A stretch of DNA of 35,103 bases. It comes from an uncultured Rhodospirillaceae bacterium (GTDB lineage Bacteria > Pseudomonadota > Alphaproteobacteria > SP197). Both the position numbers and the translations under genes were made by a program. The stretch is from NCBI GenBank assembly GCA_937880925.1, contig CALGGB010000060.1, forward strand, positions 1 through 35,103. Reading direction: 5' to 3'. The notes beneath the pieces were generated by a model. It worked only from the letters and a program-made list of their open reading frames with translations. It searched no databases and had not been told where the DNA came from. How positions within the stretch are numbered: the stretch's first letter is position 1; each line of letters opens with the position of its first letter. Positions 7,314 through 15,054 of the stretch are shown here, piece after piece.

Positions 7314-8654
7314 TCAGGCCGCCAGGGCGGCCTTGCCCTGCGTCGCGCGGGCGAGGAAGCCCAGGGCCAGCGGGCTCTGCGGCTTGCGCGCCAGGCGCTC
7401 GTTGGCGAAGGCCCGGGCCCAGCCGTTCTGGCCGCTGCGCAGGGCGGCCTCGATCAGCGTCCAGTCCAGGATGTCGCGCTGGGCGTGGCTGCCGCCGAAC
7501 TGGTGGGCCGAGAGGCGCACCGGCTCCAGCAGTTCCACCGTGCGGGCAAAGTCGCCCCGGCCGAAGGCGGCCATCGCGCGGCAGATCGGCAGGCCGACCC
7601 GGCGGGTGATGACGGCGTTGGCATCGTCGTCCAGCGCGCGCCGCTCCATGGTGGCCAGCACCCTGCGCATGGAAACCTCGCGGCCCGTGGCGGCAAAGGC
7701 CATCACCGCGTGCATGTCGTTGAAGGCGTAGTAGCCGTCCTCGACCATGGGCTCGTAGGCATCGGCGACCGCCTGCCAGCGGTTGCCCACGTCGTGGCCG
7801 GCAAGGTGCAGACGCCAGAGCAGGGCCGCGGCATCGACAAGCGCCATGGCAACCTCCGTGGGTTCGGGATGCACGGCGGTATCGTAGAGCTCCAGCACGC
7901 GGGCGATGTCGCCGCGCTCGAAGTGGTAGAGCGCCAGGTGCCACCAGTTGTGGAAGGCAAAGCCGTTGCCCGGCGCCCAATCGTCGCTGCGGCTCTCGAG
8001 GAAGGCAATGCCCTGATCGGTACGTCCGGTCATCTCGCAGACATGGGCGCATGCATGCACGGCCCAGGCGTCGCGCGGGTTGATGGCGAGCGCCTCGCTG
8101 CCGGCGTCCCAGGCCTCGTCGTAGTGGCCCATCTCCTCCAGGCCGAAGGCGTGCATGCCCTTGAGGTAGCCCCAGGTCGGCTCGTCCCGGGTCCAGTGCG
8201 GCAGGATCTGGGCGATGCGGTCGCGCAGCATGCGCGACTGGCCGAGCAGGAAATCGACCTGATGGGCAAACTGCAGGGCAATGGCGTCGCGCGGGCAGTT
8301 GGCGATCGTCTCGCCGTAGTGGCGGATGGCGCCGTGGAAGTCGCCGTCGAGCCAGGATCGCGCGGCGGCAAGATGTCCGCGCTCGCGTTCGTTGGCGCGG
8401 GGCGCCAGGCGCTCCATCTGGGCGACGCTTGCCGCCAGCTCGGGCACGGCGGCCTTCTCGCTGGAGATCAGGAACAGGCCGGCCCGAAAGGCATGGCCCA
8501 TGAAGAAGCCGGGATCGGCGGCAAGGGCCGTGTCGATCTCGGCAAGCGGATCGTTGAAATAGCCCTGGAACAGGGCGAAGGCCTTCTCCAGGCCTTCGGT
8601 GGCGGCGGCGTTGCCGTTCGACATCGGTGCGCCGCGCTGATCGTGAATGGACAT
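7314..8654 (-). CDS. TPR-repeat protein of the TTC38 type
   Basis: This 446-residue protein is all-helical with TPR-like pairs throughout. Examples are the stretches containing GLEKAFALFQGYFNDPLAE, MGHYDEAWDAGSEALAINP and ARVLELYDTAVHPEP. The layout and the recurring motif of a WxxH-type helix (FHNWWHLALYHFERGD) resemble the tetratricopeptide repeat protein 38 family, whose biochemical role is not established. No signal peptide or membrane segment is visible, so it is probably cytoplasmic. The ATG at 8654 has GAGGGG about seven bases upstream; an internal ATG eleven codons later is a weaker alternative. It diverges from a DHA2 exporter gene across 228 bp. Confidence 0.8.
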   Translation of the reverse strand: MSIHDQRGAPMSNGNAAATEGLEKAFALFQGYFNDPLAEIDTALAADPGFFMGHAFRAGLFLISSEKAAVPELAASVAQMERLAPRANERERGHLAAARSWLDGDFHGAIRHYGETIANCPRDAIALQFAHQVDFLLGQSRMLRDRIAQILPHWTRDEPTWGYLKGMHAFGLEEMGHYDEAWDAGSEALAINPRDAWAVHACAHVCEMTGRTDQGIAFLESRSDDWAPGNGFAFHNWWHLALYHFERGDIARVLELYDTAVHPEPTEVAMALVDAAALLWRLHLAGHDVGNRWQAVADAYEPMVEDGYYAFNDMHAVMAFAATGREVSMRRVLATMERRALDDDANAVITRRVGLPICRAMAAFGRGDFARTVELLEPVRLSAHQFGGSHAQRDILDWTLIEAALRSGQNGWARAFANERLARKPQSPLALGFLARATQGKAALAA

Positions 8655-8882
8655 CGGTAACCCCTCAGGTTTTGGCTGCGTGGTGATCGGCTGCATGAGC
8701 CGGCGCCGCGTGGCCCCCCGAGGGCGGCATCTCCATCGGCGCGGGGCGGAACTTGGCGCGCTCGCGTTTCGGTTGCGTTGTTCTAACGGCGGTGTTTCGT
8801 TTCCATCGTGTTTCAGCAGCGCTCTGGCGCGCCTTCGTCCGGGCGTTAAGCTGCGTTCCGTTGAGCAAGGCGGGCGGACGGC
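8655..8882. other. Divergent intergenic region, TPR gene / DHA2 exporter gene
   Basis: This 228-bp gap must hold the promoters for both flanking genes. I found no clear -35/-10 pair, no strong dyad and no convincing small gene. Short open frames on both strands lack ribosome binding sites and resemble nothing I know. Confidence 0.4.
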
Positions 8883-10424
8883 ATGAGCGCCACGGCGGAA
8901 AGCGAAGCGGCGGCAGCGCCGGTCGAGGACGACCGGCTGACGATGCGCGCCATCCTCACCGTGCTCTGCGCCACGGTCAGCACCGGCGCTTATGCCTTCA
9001 CCTGGAATTCGGTGGCCGTCGCCCTGCCCCACATGCAGGGCAGCTTTTCGGCCACCACCGACCAGATGGCCTGGGTAATGATCGCCTTCGTCCTGGGCTC
9101 CTCCATGGTGACGGCCTGCATCGGCTGGCTCTCGGCGCGCATCGGGCGCAAGCAGCTCTTCCTGCTTTCGGTCGCGGGTTACACCATTTCGCTGGTGGGC
9201 TGCGGCATGGCCGGATCGCTCTGGGGGGAGGTCATCTGGCGCTTCCTGCAGGGCGTCATGGGCGCGCCGCTGGTGCCGCTGGGCCAGGCGATCGCGGTCA
9301 GCGCCTTCCCCAAGTCACGCCACGGCCAGGCGACCAGCCTTTGGGCCCTGGGTTTCGTCAGCGCCAATGTCATCTCGCCGGTCGTGGGCGGCGCGCTGAT
9401 CGAGAATCTGGGCTGGCAGTGGGTTTACTTCGCGACCATCCCCGTCGGTATCGCCGTCATCGTCGCGGGCTGGTTCCTGGTGCCCAACACGGAACGCTTT
9501 CCTCGTCGCATGGACTGGATCGGCTTCCTCAGCCTGATCGTCGGCGTCGGCGTGCTGCAACTGATGCTGGCGCGCGGCGAACGGCTGGACTGGTTCGCCT
9601 CGGGTGAAATCATCATCGAGGCGACGGTGGCCGCGGTCTGCCTCTATGTCTTCATTGCCCACACCATTACCGGCAAGGACACCTTCATCGACGGGCGTCT
9701 CTTCCGCGACCGCAACTTCGCGCTGGGCCAGGTGATGATCTTCCTGATCGGCTCGGTGCTGTTCCTGCCGCTGCTTCTGCTGCCGCTGCTGCTGCAGCAG
9801 ATCGGCGGCTATCCGGCGCTGGAAACGGGCATGCTGATGCTGCCGCGCGGCATCGGCTCGATCCTGGGTCTGACGCTGATGACCCAGATCCGCGACCGTA
9901 TCGATCCGCGCCCGCTGGTTCTGATCGGCATTCTGGGCATGGCCATTCCCGCCTGGGAGATGAGCGGCTGGACGACAGAGGTGCAGCCCTGGGATGTCGC
10001 CACCACGACCTTCATCCAGGGCGTGTCGACCAGCTTCATCTGGGCGCCGCTCAACACCCTGGTGCTCTCACGCCTCGACCCGCGCGTCCAGGACCAGGGC
10101 TTTGCCCTCTACTACCTCAACTTCGATCTGGGCAGTTCGATCGGCACCGCGGCGGTGATCGGCCTCCATGCCCGCATGGCCCAGGTCAACCATGCGGTGA
10201 TTTCCGAAAGCGTCAATCCGTTCAACGAACTCTTCCGTTACCGCGACATCGCCGCTGCCTGGGATCTGGGAAGCGTCGGCTCGCTCGCCTCGCTCCAGGT
10301 CGAGATCGGCAGGCAGGCAACGATGATCGCCTACAACAACAGTTTCATGGTCGTGGCTGCCGTGATGGTCGCGATGATCCCCTTCATCGCGCTCTTCCGC
10401 CACAAGCGGCCGGGCGCCGTCTAG
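8883..10424 (+). CDS. DHA2 (EmrB/QacA)-type MFS drug:H+ antiporter
   Basis: The 513-residue inner-membrane protein has the 14-helix layout of the DHA2 family, which exports hydrophobic drugs or related compounds in exchange for protons. It shows the first-helix motif NSVAVALPHMQGSFSATTDQMAWV, the loop 2-3 motif GWLSARIGRKQLF (motif A) and SPVVGGALIENLGWQWVY (motif C region). It closes with a family-typical segment SVNPFNELFRYRD before the last helices. It is clearly paralogous to the exporter at 26687-28279. Unlike that one, it has no membrane-fusion (EmrA/HlyD) gene beside it. The substrate is unknown. Its stop lies only 14 bp from the convergent esterase gene's stop. Confidence 0.9.
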   Translation: MSATAESEAAAAPVEDDRLTMRAILTVLCATVSTGAYAFTWNSVAVALPHMQGSFSATTDQMAWVMIAFVLGSSMVTACIGWLSARIGRKQLFLLSVAGYTISLVGCGMAGSLWGEVIWRFLQGVMGAPLVPLGQAIAVSAFPKSRHGQATSLWALGFVSANVISPVVGGALIENLGWQWVYFATIPVGIAVIVAGWFLVPNTERFPRRMDWIGFLSLIVGVGVLQLMLARGERLDWFASGEIIIEATVAAVCLYVFIAHTITGKDTFIDGRLFRDRNFALGQVMIFLIGSVLFLPLLLLPLLLQQIGGYPALETGMLMLPRGIGSILGLTLMTQIRDRIDPRPLVLIGILGMAIPAWEMSGWTTEVQPWDVATTTFIQGVSTSFIWAPLNTLVLSRLDPRVQDQGFALYYLNFDLGSSIGTAAVIGLHARMAQVNHAVISESVNPFNELFRYRDIAAAWDLGSVGSLASLQVEIGRQATMIAYNNSFMVVAAVMVAMIPFIALFRHKRPGAV

Positions 10425-10438
10425 GGGGCGGTTCGGCT

Positions 10439-11569
10439 TCAGAGCGCACCGTAGAGCGCGTCGATCAGGCGAGCGCGGCGGGGATCGATGCCGTCGTCGA
10501 AGCCCAGCATGCGTTGGGTGACAAAGGCAAAGCCGATGCCGGCATCGGGATCGGCAAAGGCCTGGGTGCCCCCCCATCCGCTGTGGCCGAAGGCCGCCGC
10601 TGACGGACCCATCTCGCCGCCCTCACCGGCCAGGCGGAAGCCGGCGCCAAAGGCGGTGTCGCTGCCGAAGCTGGCATCGGGGCCGCGGTAGCGCTCGGCG
10701 GTCGCTGCGGCGACGCCATCTGCGCTGAGCAGGCACGCGCTGCCCAGCGCGCCGCCTTTGGCGAGCGCGCCGTAGAGTGTTGCCAGTGCGCGGGCATCGC
10801 CCATGCCGTTGCCGCCGGGAATCTCGGCGGCCCGCCAGGCGCGACGGTTGGGATGGCCGGCGCGGATGTCGGGATTGTGCATCGCCTGGCCCCAGCCGCT
10901 GTCATCGATCAGTTCGAGCCAGTCGGAGGCCTTTGGCCCCTCCACCATCTCGGCGGCACGGTGGTCGTGCTCCTGGGGCAGGCCGACGAAGAAGTCCATG
11001 CCCAGCGGCCCGGCGATCTCCTCGGCGATGAACTGACCGGGGAAGCGGCCGTCGGCGCGGCGCAGGGTTTCGCCGGCAAGATGGCCGTAGGACAGCGCGT
11101 GATAGACGCACAGGCTGCCTGGCTCATAGAGCGGCGCCTGGGCGGCCAGGGCCCCGACATAGGGAAACCAGTCGTAGAGCCCCTGCTCGTCCATGGGCGT
11201 GGTCAGGCCCTGCAGTCCGGCGCGGTGCGACATGGCGATGTCCAGGGTGACCGCCTCCTTGCCGCCCGCCGCAAATTCCGGCCAGACCTTTGCCATCGGT
11301 GCGTCATAGCTTAGCTGGCCGCGTTCGACCGCCATGGCGATGGCGGTGGCCATGACACCCTTGGTCGCCGACCAGACGTTGACCAGGGTGTCGCGCTGCC
11401 AGGGCCTTGTGCCGGCGGCATCGCTGTGGCCGCCCCAGAGGTCGGCCACCAGCTTGCCGTCGGCCATCACGGCCACGGCAGCACCCGTCTCCAGGCCGTC
11501 GGCAAAGCAGCTTTCGAAGGCCTCGCGCACGGCGGCAAAGCGGGGGTCGTTGGTTCCTTCAACGGACAT
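10439..11569 (-). CDS. Serine hydrolase, class C beta-lactamase / EstB fold
   Basis: The 376-residue protein belongs to the beta-lactamase-related serine hydrolases (esterases such as EstB, D-aminopeptidases). The nucleophile motif SxxK is SATK at 67-70. A YxS motif lies in VYHALSYG, and an HxG-type third motif in FGHSGWGGTQAF. No signal peptide is visible, so a cytoplasmic esterase or lactonase is more likely than a periplasmic beta-lactamase. It starts at ATG 11569 (MSVEGTNDPRF). The gene diverges from the pirin gene across 119 bp containing a small dyad, and converges with the DHA2 exporter gene. Confidence 0.88.
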   Translation of the reverse strand: MSVEGTNDPRFAAVREAFESCFADGLETGAAVAVMADGKLVADLWGGHSDAAGTRPWQRDTLVNVWSATKGVMATAIAMAVERGQLSYDAPMAKVWPEFAAGGKEAVTLDIAMSHRAGLQGLTTPMDEQGLYDWFPYVGALAAQAPLYEPGSLCVYHALSYGHLAGETLRRADGRFPGQFIAEEIAGPLGMDFFVGLPQEHDHRAAEMVEGPKASDWLELIDDSGWGQAMHNPDIRAGHPNRRAWRAAEIPGGNGMGDARALATLYGALAKGGALGSACLLSADGVAAATAERYRGPDASFGSDTAFGAGFRLAGEGGEMGPSAAAFGHSGWGGTQAFADPDAGIGFAFVTQRMLGFDDGIDPRRARLIDALYGAL

Positions 11570-11591
11570 GGCGGGACTCCGGCAGGCATGG

Positions 11592-11606
11592 CTGATGCGT
11601 CATCAG
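11592..11606. promoter_or_regulatory. Small dyad in the esterase/pirin divergent region
   Basis: CTGATG-CGT-CATCAG is a perfect 6-base inverted repeat with a 3-base centre, 22 bp upstream of the esterase start codon and about 83 bp upstream of the pirin start. Its position in a shared divergent promoter region fits an operator, but the repeat is short and could be chance. Confidence 0.25.
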
Positions 11607-11688
11607 GGCATGGCTGCTCCGTGATGGCAACGCCGCGGGCGCACCCCATATGTGTTGTCCAGTGACAGCCAATCCCGTGAGCAGCCTC

Positions 11689-12525
11689 ATGTCAGAGACC
11701 AGCCGTGCCATCGTGAAGACCGTCGCCGGCCAGCCGACCAGCGACGGCGCGGGCGTGAAGCTCAACCGCGTCATCGGTACCCAAGCCCTGCCCGATCTCG
11801 ACCCCTTCCTGATGCTCGACGAGTTCCGTTCCAACAACGCCGGCGACTACATCGCGGGTTTCCCCGATCATCCCCATCGCGGTTTCGAGACGGTGACCTA
11901 CATGCTCGCCGGGCGCATGCGGCATGGCGACAACCAGGGCAACACCGGTCTGTTGCGGCCGGGCAGCGTGCAATGGATGACCGCCGGCCGCGGCATCGTC
12001 CATTCCGAGATGCCAGAGCAGGAGGATGGTCTGATGTGGGGCTTCCAGCTCTGGGTCAATCTGCCTGCGCGCGACAAGATGACCGCGCCGGCCTACCAGG
12101 ACATCGACCCCGAACGCATCCCGCAGGTCCGACCCGCCGAAGGGGTGACGATCCGTGTTCTGGCGGGCGATGCCGGCGGCGCCACCGGGCCGGTCGCGGC
12201 CCCTGCGACGCAGCCGCTCTATCTCGACATCGCGCTTGCCGATGGCGCCCGCCACGAACAGGCGGTGCCGCCAGGGCATAACGGCTTCGTTTATGTCTTC
12301 GAGGGCAAGGCGCGCATCGGCGAGACGGTGCTGCCGCGTGGCAGCCTTGGTGTGCTGGGTCCCGGCGAGAGCGTGACGGCAGCCGCGCAGGGCGGCGACA
12401 CGCGCCTTATCCTGGTCGCGGGCCATCCGCTGGGCGAGCCGGTGGTGAAATACGGACCGTTTGTGATGAACAGCGAGCAGGAAATCCACCAGGCCATTGC
12501 CGACTTCCAGGCCGGGCGGTTCTAG
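11689..12525 (+). CDS. Pirin-family bicupin protein
   Basis: The 278-residue protein is a pirin: two cupin domains, the N-terminal one binding iron. Ligands correspond to His61 and His63 (HPHRGFETVTYM), His105 and Glu107 (GRGIVHSEMP). All four are present, so metal binding and possibly quercetinase-type dioxygenase activity are retained. The C-terminal cupin (about 165-260) is complete. Bacterial pirins have been linked to flavonoid degradation and to pyruvate dehydrogenase control; neither can be deduced here. The ATG at 11689 precedes MSETSRAIVKTV, the usual pirin start; an upstream in-frame ATG at 11650 adds thirteen unrelated residues. It converges with the class II aldolase gene over 22 bp. 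Confidence 0.9.
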   Translation: MSETSRAIVKTVAGQPTSDGAGVKLNRVIGTQALPDLDPFLMLDEFRSNNAGDYIAGFPDHPHRGFETVTYMLAGRMRHGDNQGNTGLLRPGSVQWMTAGRGIVHSEMPEQEDGLMWGFQLWVNLPARDKMTAPAYQDIDPERIPQVRPAEGVTIRVLAGDAGGATGPVAAPATQPLYLDIALADGARHEQAVPPGHNGFVYVFEGKARIGETVLPRGSLGVLGPGESVTAAAQGGDTRLILVAGHPLGEPVVKYGPFVMNSEQEIHQAIADFQAGRF

Positions 12526-12547
12526 CAGGCCCGGCCGGGCGCGCGGA

Positions 12548-13294
12548 TCAGGCGGCGTAGTCGGGTTCGTCGCGGTCGAGCAGGCGCTTGAGCGCCTCGA
12601 AGTGCTCGATCTTGTAGCGGTTGCCCCAGCGGGCATGGACGGCCTTCTGGCGTTCCAGCGCGTCCTGCGGGATCAGCGCGTCGGCGCCGCCGTAGGCCGC
12701 CGCCAGCCACTGCATGCGGCAGGCGCGCTCCAGGTAGTAGAGGTCGTGCACGGCGGCTGCGACCGTAGCGCCGCAGACCAGGATGCCGTGGCTTCGCATG
12801 AACAGGACGTCACGCTCGGCCAGCGCGTCGGCCAGCCGTTCGCCCTCGTTCGCGCCGGCGGCTGCGACCGAGGCGGGATAACTGTCGTCGTAGGCGATGC
12901 GGTCGTGAAACAGCGTGGCGGTCTGCAGCGCCATGGCAAGCCGGCCGCCATCCTTCATGCACAGCGCCGTGGCATAGGGCATGTGCGTGTGGAGAACGCA
13001 TCCGATCTCCGGTCGGCGGCGATAGACCGGCGCGTGGATGTGATAGGCGACCTTGTCGTCGTCGTCCTGCAGGGCGAGTTCGTTGGAACCCGGCACGATC
13101 CGCACCAGGTTGGATGCGCTGACCTCGCGCCAGTGCAGGCCGTGACGGTTCAGCAGGAAGCCGGCATTCCCCGGCAGGCGCGCCGTGAAATGGTTGCAGA
13201 TACCCTCGGCCATGTCCCACTGCACCGCCAGGCGAAAGGCGGCAGCCAGGTCGCGGCGCAGGCGCTCTTCGGAATCGGCGGCGTTGTCGGTCAC
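12548..13294 (-). CDS. Class II aldolase/adducin-domain protein
   Basis: The 248-residue protein is a single class II aldolase/adducin domain, the fold of fuculose-phosphate aldolase and related zinc lyases or decarboxylases. Zinc ligands are visible as His102 and His104 (LHTHMPYATAL) and His169 (MRSHGILVCG). The N-terminal WDMAEGICNHFTARLPG (26-42) is the phosphate/substrate loop region. This branch, often annotated only as class II aldolase/adducin family protein, has no settled substrate. The start at ATG 13294 is the natural domain start. It is transcribed away from the long intergenic region at 13295-13772. Confidence 0.88.
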   Translation of the reverse strand: MTDNAADSEERLRRDLAAAFRLAVQWDMAEGICNHFTARLPGNAGFLLNRHGLHWREVSASNLVRIVPGSNELALQDDDDKVAYHIHAPVYRRRPEIGCVLHTHMPYATALCMKDGGRLAMALQTATLFHDRIAYDDSYPASVAAAGANEGERLADALAERDVLFMRSHGILVCGATVAAAVHDLYYLERACRMQWLAAAYGGADALIPQDALERQKAVHARWGNRYKIEHFEALKRLLDRDEPDYAA

Positions 13295-13441
13295 GGTATC
13301 CTCCCCGGGCAGGCTCGCCAGCAGGCACCCCGGAAGTCAAGCGCACGCTGTTGCGGTGGATCAAGGAATCCTTAGCAAACGGCAGTTACAACACTGGGCG
13401 AAGAGGTTGTAAGGCCTTTCCGCTGAACATCCGTCGTACCG

Positions 13442-13459
13442 TTCAGGCTGCAGCCTGAA
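13442..13459. repeat. Perfect 18-bp palindrome
   Basis: TTCAGGCTGCAGCCTGAA equals its own reverse complement. With no loop it suits a dimeric DNA-binding protein at least as well as an RNA hairpin. It lies about 150 bp upstream of the class II aldolase start and about 310 bp upstream of the REC-EAL start. Confidence 0.45.
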
Positions 13460-13507
13460 GATGGTGAGGCCCCCCAGGCTGATCGATCTGAGGCTGTGCC
13501 CGGAGGA

Positions 13508-13534
13508 GGGCCCGCGGTTTCGCACCGCGGGCCC
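13508..13534 (+). terminator. Terminator-like hairpin inside the divergent gap
   Basis: GGGCCCGCGGT (13508-13518) pairs perfectly with ACCGCGGGCCC (13524-13534) around loop TTCGC, then TTTGCGGTTT follows on the plus strand. On the minus strand the stem is followed by TCCTCCGG with no T-run, so the plus direction is favoured. The poor U-tract leaves doubt about efficiency. Confidence 0.45.
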
Positions 13535-13614
13535 TTTGCGGTTTGGGCGCCCGGCACATCGCCGTGGCGCGACCGTCACCCGCCGCCCATGTATTGGGTT
13601 CTTTACACGCTCCG

Positions 13615-13630
13615 TGTGATCAGGATCACA
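13615..13630. promoter_or_regulatory. CRP-type operator, exact TGTGA-N6-TCACA
   Basis: TGTGATCAGGATCACA consists of perfect 7-base arms (TGTGATC/GATCACA) around AG and fits the cAMP-receptor-protein consensus in every fixed position. It is centred about 150 bp upstream of the REC-EAL start and about 328 bp upstream of the aldolase start. A TTTACA at 13602-13607 lies just before it and could be a -35 element, in which case the site would overlap the core promoter and repress. Which CRP/FNR-family protein binds is not known from the sequence. Confidence 0.5.
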
Positions 13631-13772
13631 ATTTTACAACCGGAGGGCACCCCATCGCCCGCGGGGCGTTGATCCCCTGCAAGCCGCAATCACACGGCTC
13701 CCCCGGTGTGCGCCAGCCCGGGGAAGGAACCGCACAGGATCGGTTTTCTCGTCAGGGCGTCGGGAGCCGTCG

Positions 13773-14957
13773 ATGACAAGTCACGCAAGCAGCCTCGTTC
13801 TCGCCGACGTCGCGGGCCCTTCGCGCACCGCCGTGGCGCACGCTGCCGGCGAGGCCGGCTTCACCGTGGCGACGGCCGACAATGCCGCCATGGCGCTGGC
13901 TCTCCTCGACAGGAATGTGGTCGATCTTCTTGTCGTCGACGTGGCACATACCGCCTTCGACGGCATCACCCTGCTGGGCGAGGTCGCGCGCCGGCGCGAT
14001 CGTGTGCGTGTTGTCATCACCGGCCAGGCCGAAGGCCGTCTGCTCGATGCGGCCGAACGCTTCGCGCGTCGCAGCGGCATCGATGTCGTGGGCGTGCTGC
14101 GCAAGCCGGTCGCCGCCCAGGACCTTGCCGCCCTGCTTGGCCTGGTCGGGCCGTCGACCCGCAACGTGCGTTATGCCGATCTGGAACGCGCCATCCGGCA
14201 GGGCGAGATCGAGGCACATTTCCAGCCCAAGTTCCTGCATACCCCGGGCGGCCTGCGCCTGATGGGTGCGGAGGCCCTGGCGCGCTGGCGCCATCCCCGC
14301 CTGGGTCTGCTCGCCCCGGCAATGTTCTTCGACGACCTGGAGGCGGGCGGCCTGGAAAGCGCACTGACCGAGCGGATGCTGGAGGATGTCGCGACCCATG
14401 CCGCGCGCTGGCGCGATCGCGGCCATGCCCTGCAGTTCGCCGTCAACTTCACGCCCGATGTGGTCGGCGACCCCTCCTGGCCCGAACGCATCGACCGCTG
14501 CCTGGAGGCGCATAATCTACCCAGCAGCGCCCTGGCGCTGGAAATCACCGAGGGCGGCATGATGCATCATGCGCTGCGCTCCATCGAAGTGCTGACCCGG
14601 CTGCGCGTGCGCGGCATCGACCTGATGCTGGACGACTTCGGTACCGGCTATTCCTCGCTCATGCGCCTGCATGTGCTGCCTTTCAACGAGGTCAAGATCG
14701 ACCGCGCCTTCATCGCCGAGATGCTGGAACGGGATTCGGCGCGCACCATCGTGGCGGCCACCATCGACCTGGCCCACAAGCTGGGGCTCACCGCTTGCGC
14801 CGAAGGCGTGGAATCGCAGGAGGCGGTCGAAACACTCTGCGCCATGGGCTGCGACTACCTGCAGGGCTATCACCTCGGTCCACCGGTCGATGCCCGTACC
14901 TTCGACGCAATCCTGGAGTGCCAGGAGCCGCCTTGCCGCGCCGCGACCGTCTCCTGA
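13773..14957 (+). CDS. REC-EAL response regulator, predicted c-di-GMP phosphodiesterase
   Basis: The 394-residue protein has an N-terminal receiver domain (about 6-125) and a C-terminal EAL domain (about 135-385), which hydrolyses cyclic di-GMP. In the receiver, Asp56 (VVDVAHT) is the likely phosphoacceptor, Thr83 and Lys111 (LRKPV) are present, and one of the usual paired N-terminal acids is reduced to Asp12. In the EAL domain the metal and catalytic positions look intact: Glu167 (EAL), Asn225, Glu260 (EITEG), Asp287-Asp288 (DDFGTGYSS), Lys308 (VKID) and Glu344 (AEGVES). It should therefore be active. No cognate histidine kinase gene lies nearby. The ATG at 13773 follows GGGAG by about seven bases, and a CRP-consensus site lies about 150 bp upstream. 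Confidence 0.92.
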   Translation: MTSHASSLVLADVAGPSRTAVAHAAGEAGFTVATADNAAMALALLDRNVVDLLVVDVAHTAFDGITLLGEVARRRDRVRVVITGQAEGRLLDAAERFARRSGIDVVGVLRKPVAAQDLAALLGLVGPSTRNVRYADLERAIRQGEIEAHFQPKFLHTPGGLRLMGAEALARWRHPRLGLLAPAMFFDDLEAGGLESALTERMLEDVATHAARWRDRGHALQFAVNFTPDVVGDPSWPERIDRCLEAHNLPSSALALEITEGGMMHHALRSIEVLTRLRVRGIDLMLDDFGTGYSSLMRLHVLPFNEVKIDRAFIAEMLERDSARTIVAATIDLAHKLGLTACAEGVESQEAVETLCAMGCDYLQGYHLGPPVDARTFDAILECQEPPCRAATVS

Positions 14958-15054
14958 AACCTTCCGCGGCTTTCCGGTTCCTGTCCCGCAGCAGGATTGT
15001 GCCAAAGCCTGCCCCGGCCGATGATGCCGCAGCTTGTCGCACGGGGAGGATGCC

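Larger units (their letters stand above)
13386..13534 (+). ncRNA. Candidate structured small RNA or leader RNA
   Basis: Three perfect inverted repeats follow one another within 149 bases. They are TTACAAC/GTTGTAA with a 13-base loop (13386-13412), the palindrome at 13442-13459, and an 11-bp stem with loop TTCGC (13508-13534) followed by TTTGCGGTTT. The last one looks like an intrinsic terminator reading rightwards, yet no protein gene ends upstream of it, because the aldolase gene runs away to the left. A short non-coding transcript, or an attenuated leader of the REC-EAL gene, would explain it. The sequence matches no RNA family I know (SRP, 6S, tmRNA, RNase P considered). The promoter and 5' end are not identified. 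Confidence 0.35.
13295..13772. other. Long divergent intergenic region with inverted repeats and a CRP-like site
   Basis: This 478-bp gap is the longest gene-free stretch in the window. No convincing open frame fills it. From left to right it holds a TTACAAC/GTTGTAA stem (13386-13412), an 18-bp perfect palindrome (13442-13459), an 11-bp terminator-like stem (13508-13534) and an exact TGTGA-N6-TCACA site (13615-13630). These are listed separately. The last 140 bp before the REC-EAL gene form its leader. It contains short GC-rich inverted repeats but matches no riboswitch class I can recognise, including c-di-GMP-I. Confidence 0.6.

Noticed and set aside
8665-8868. 67-residue minus-strand open frame in the divergent gap
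   Set aside because: It has no ribosome binding site, no recognisable domain and basic low-complexity sequence, and it sits where promoters must be.
13640-13772. Riboswitch (c-di-GMP-I or cobalamin) in the REC-EAL leader
   Set aside because: None of the conserved core sequences of these classes is present. The inverted repeats there are short.
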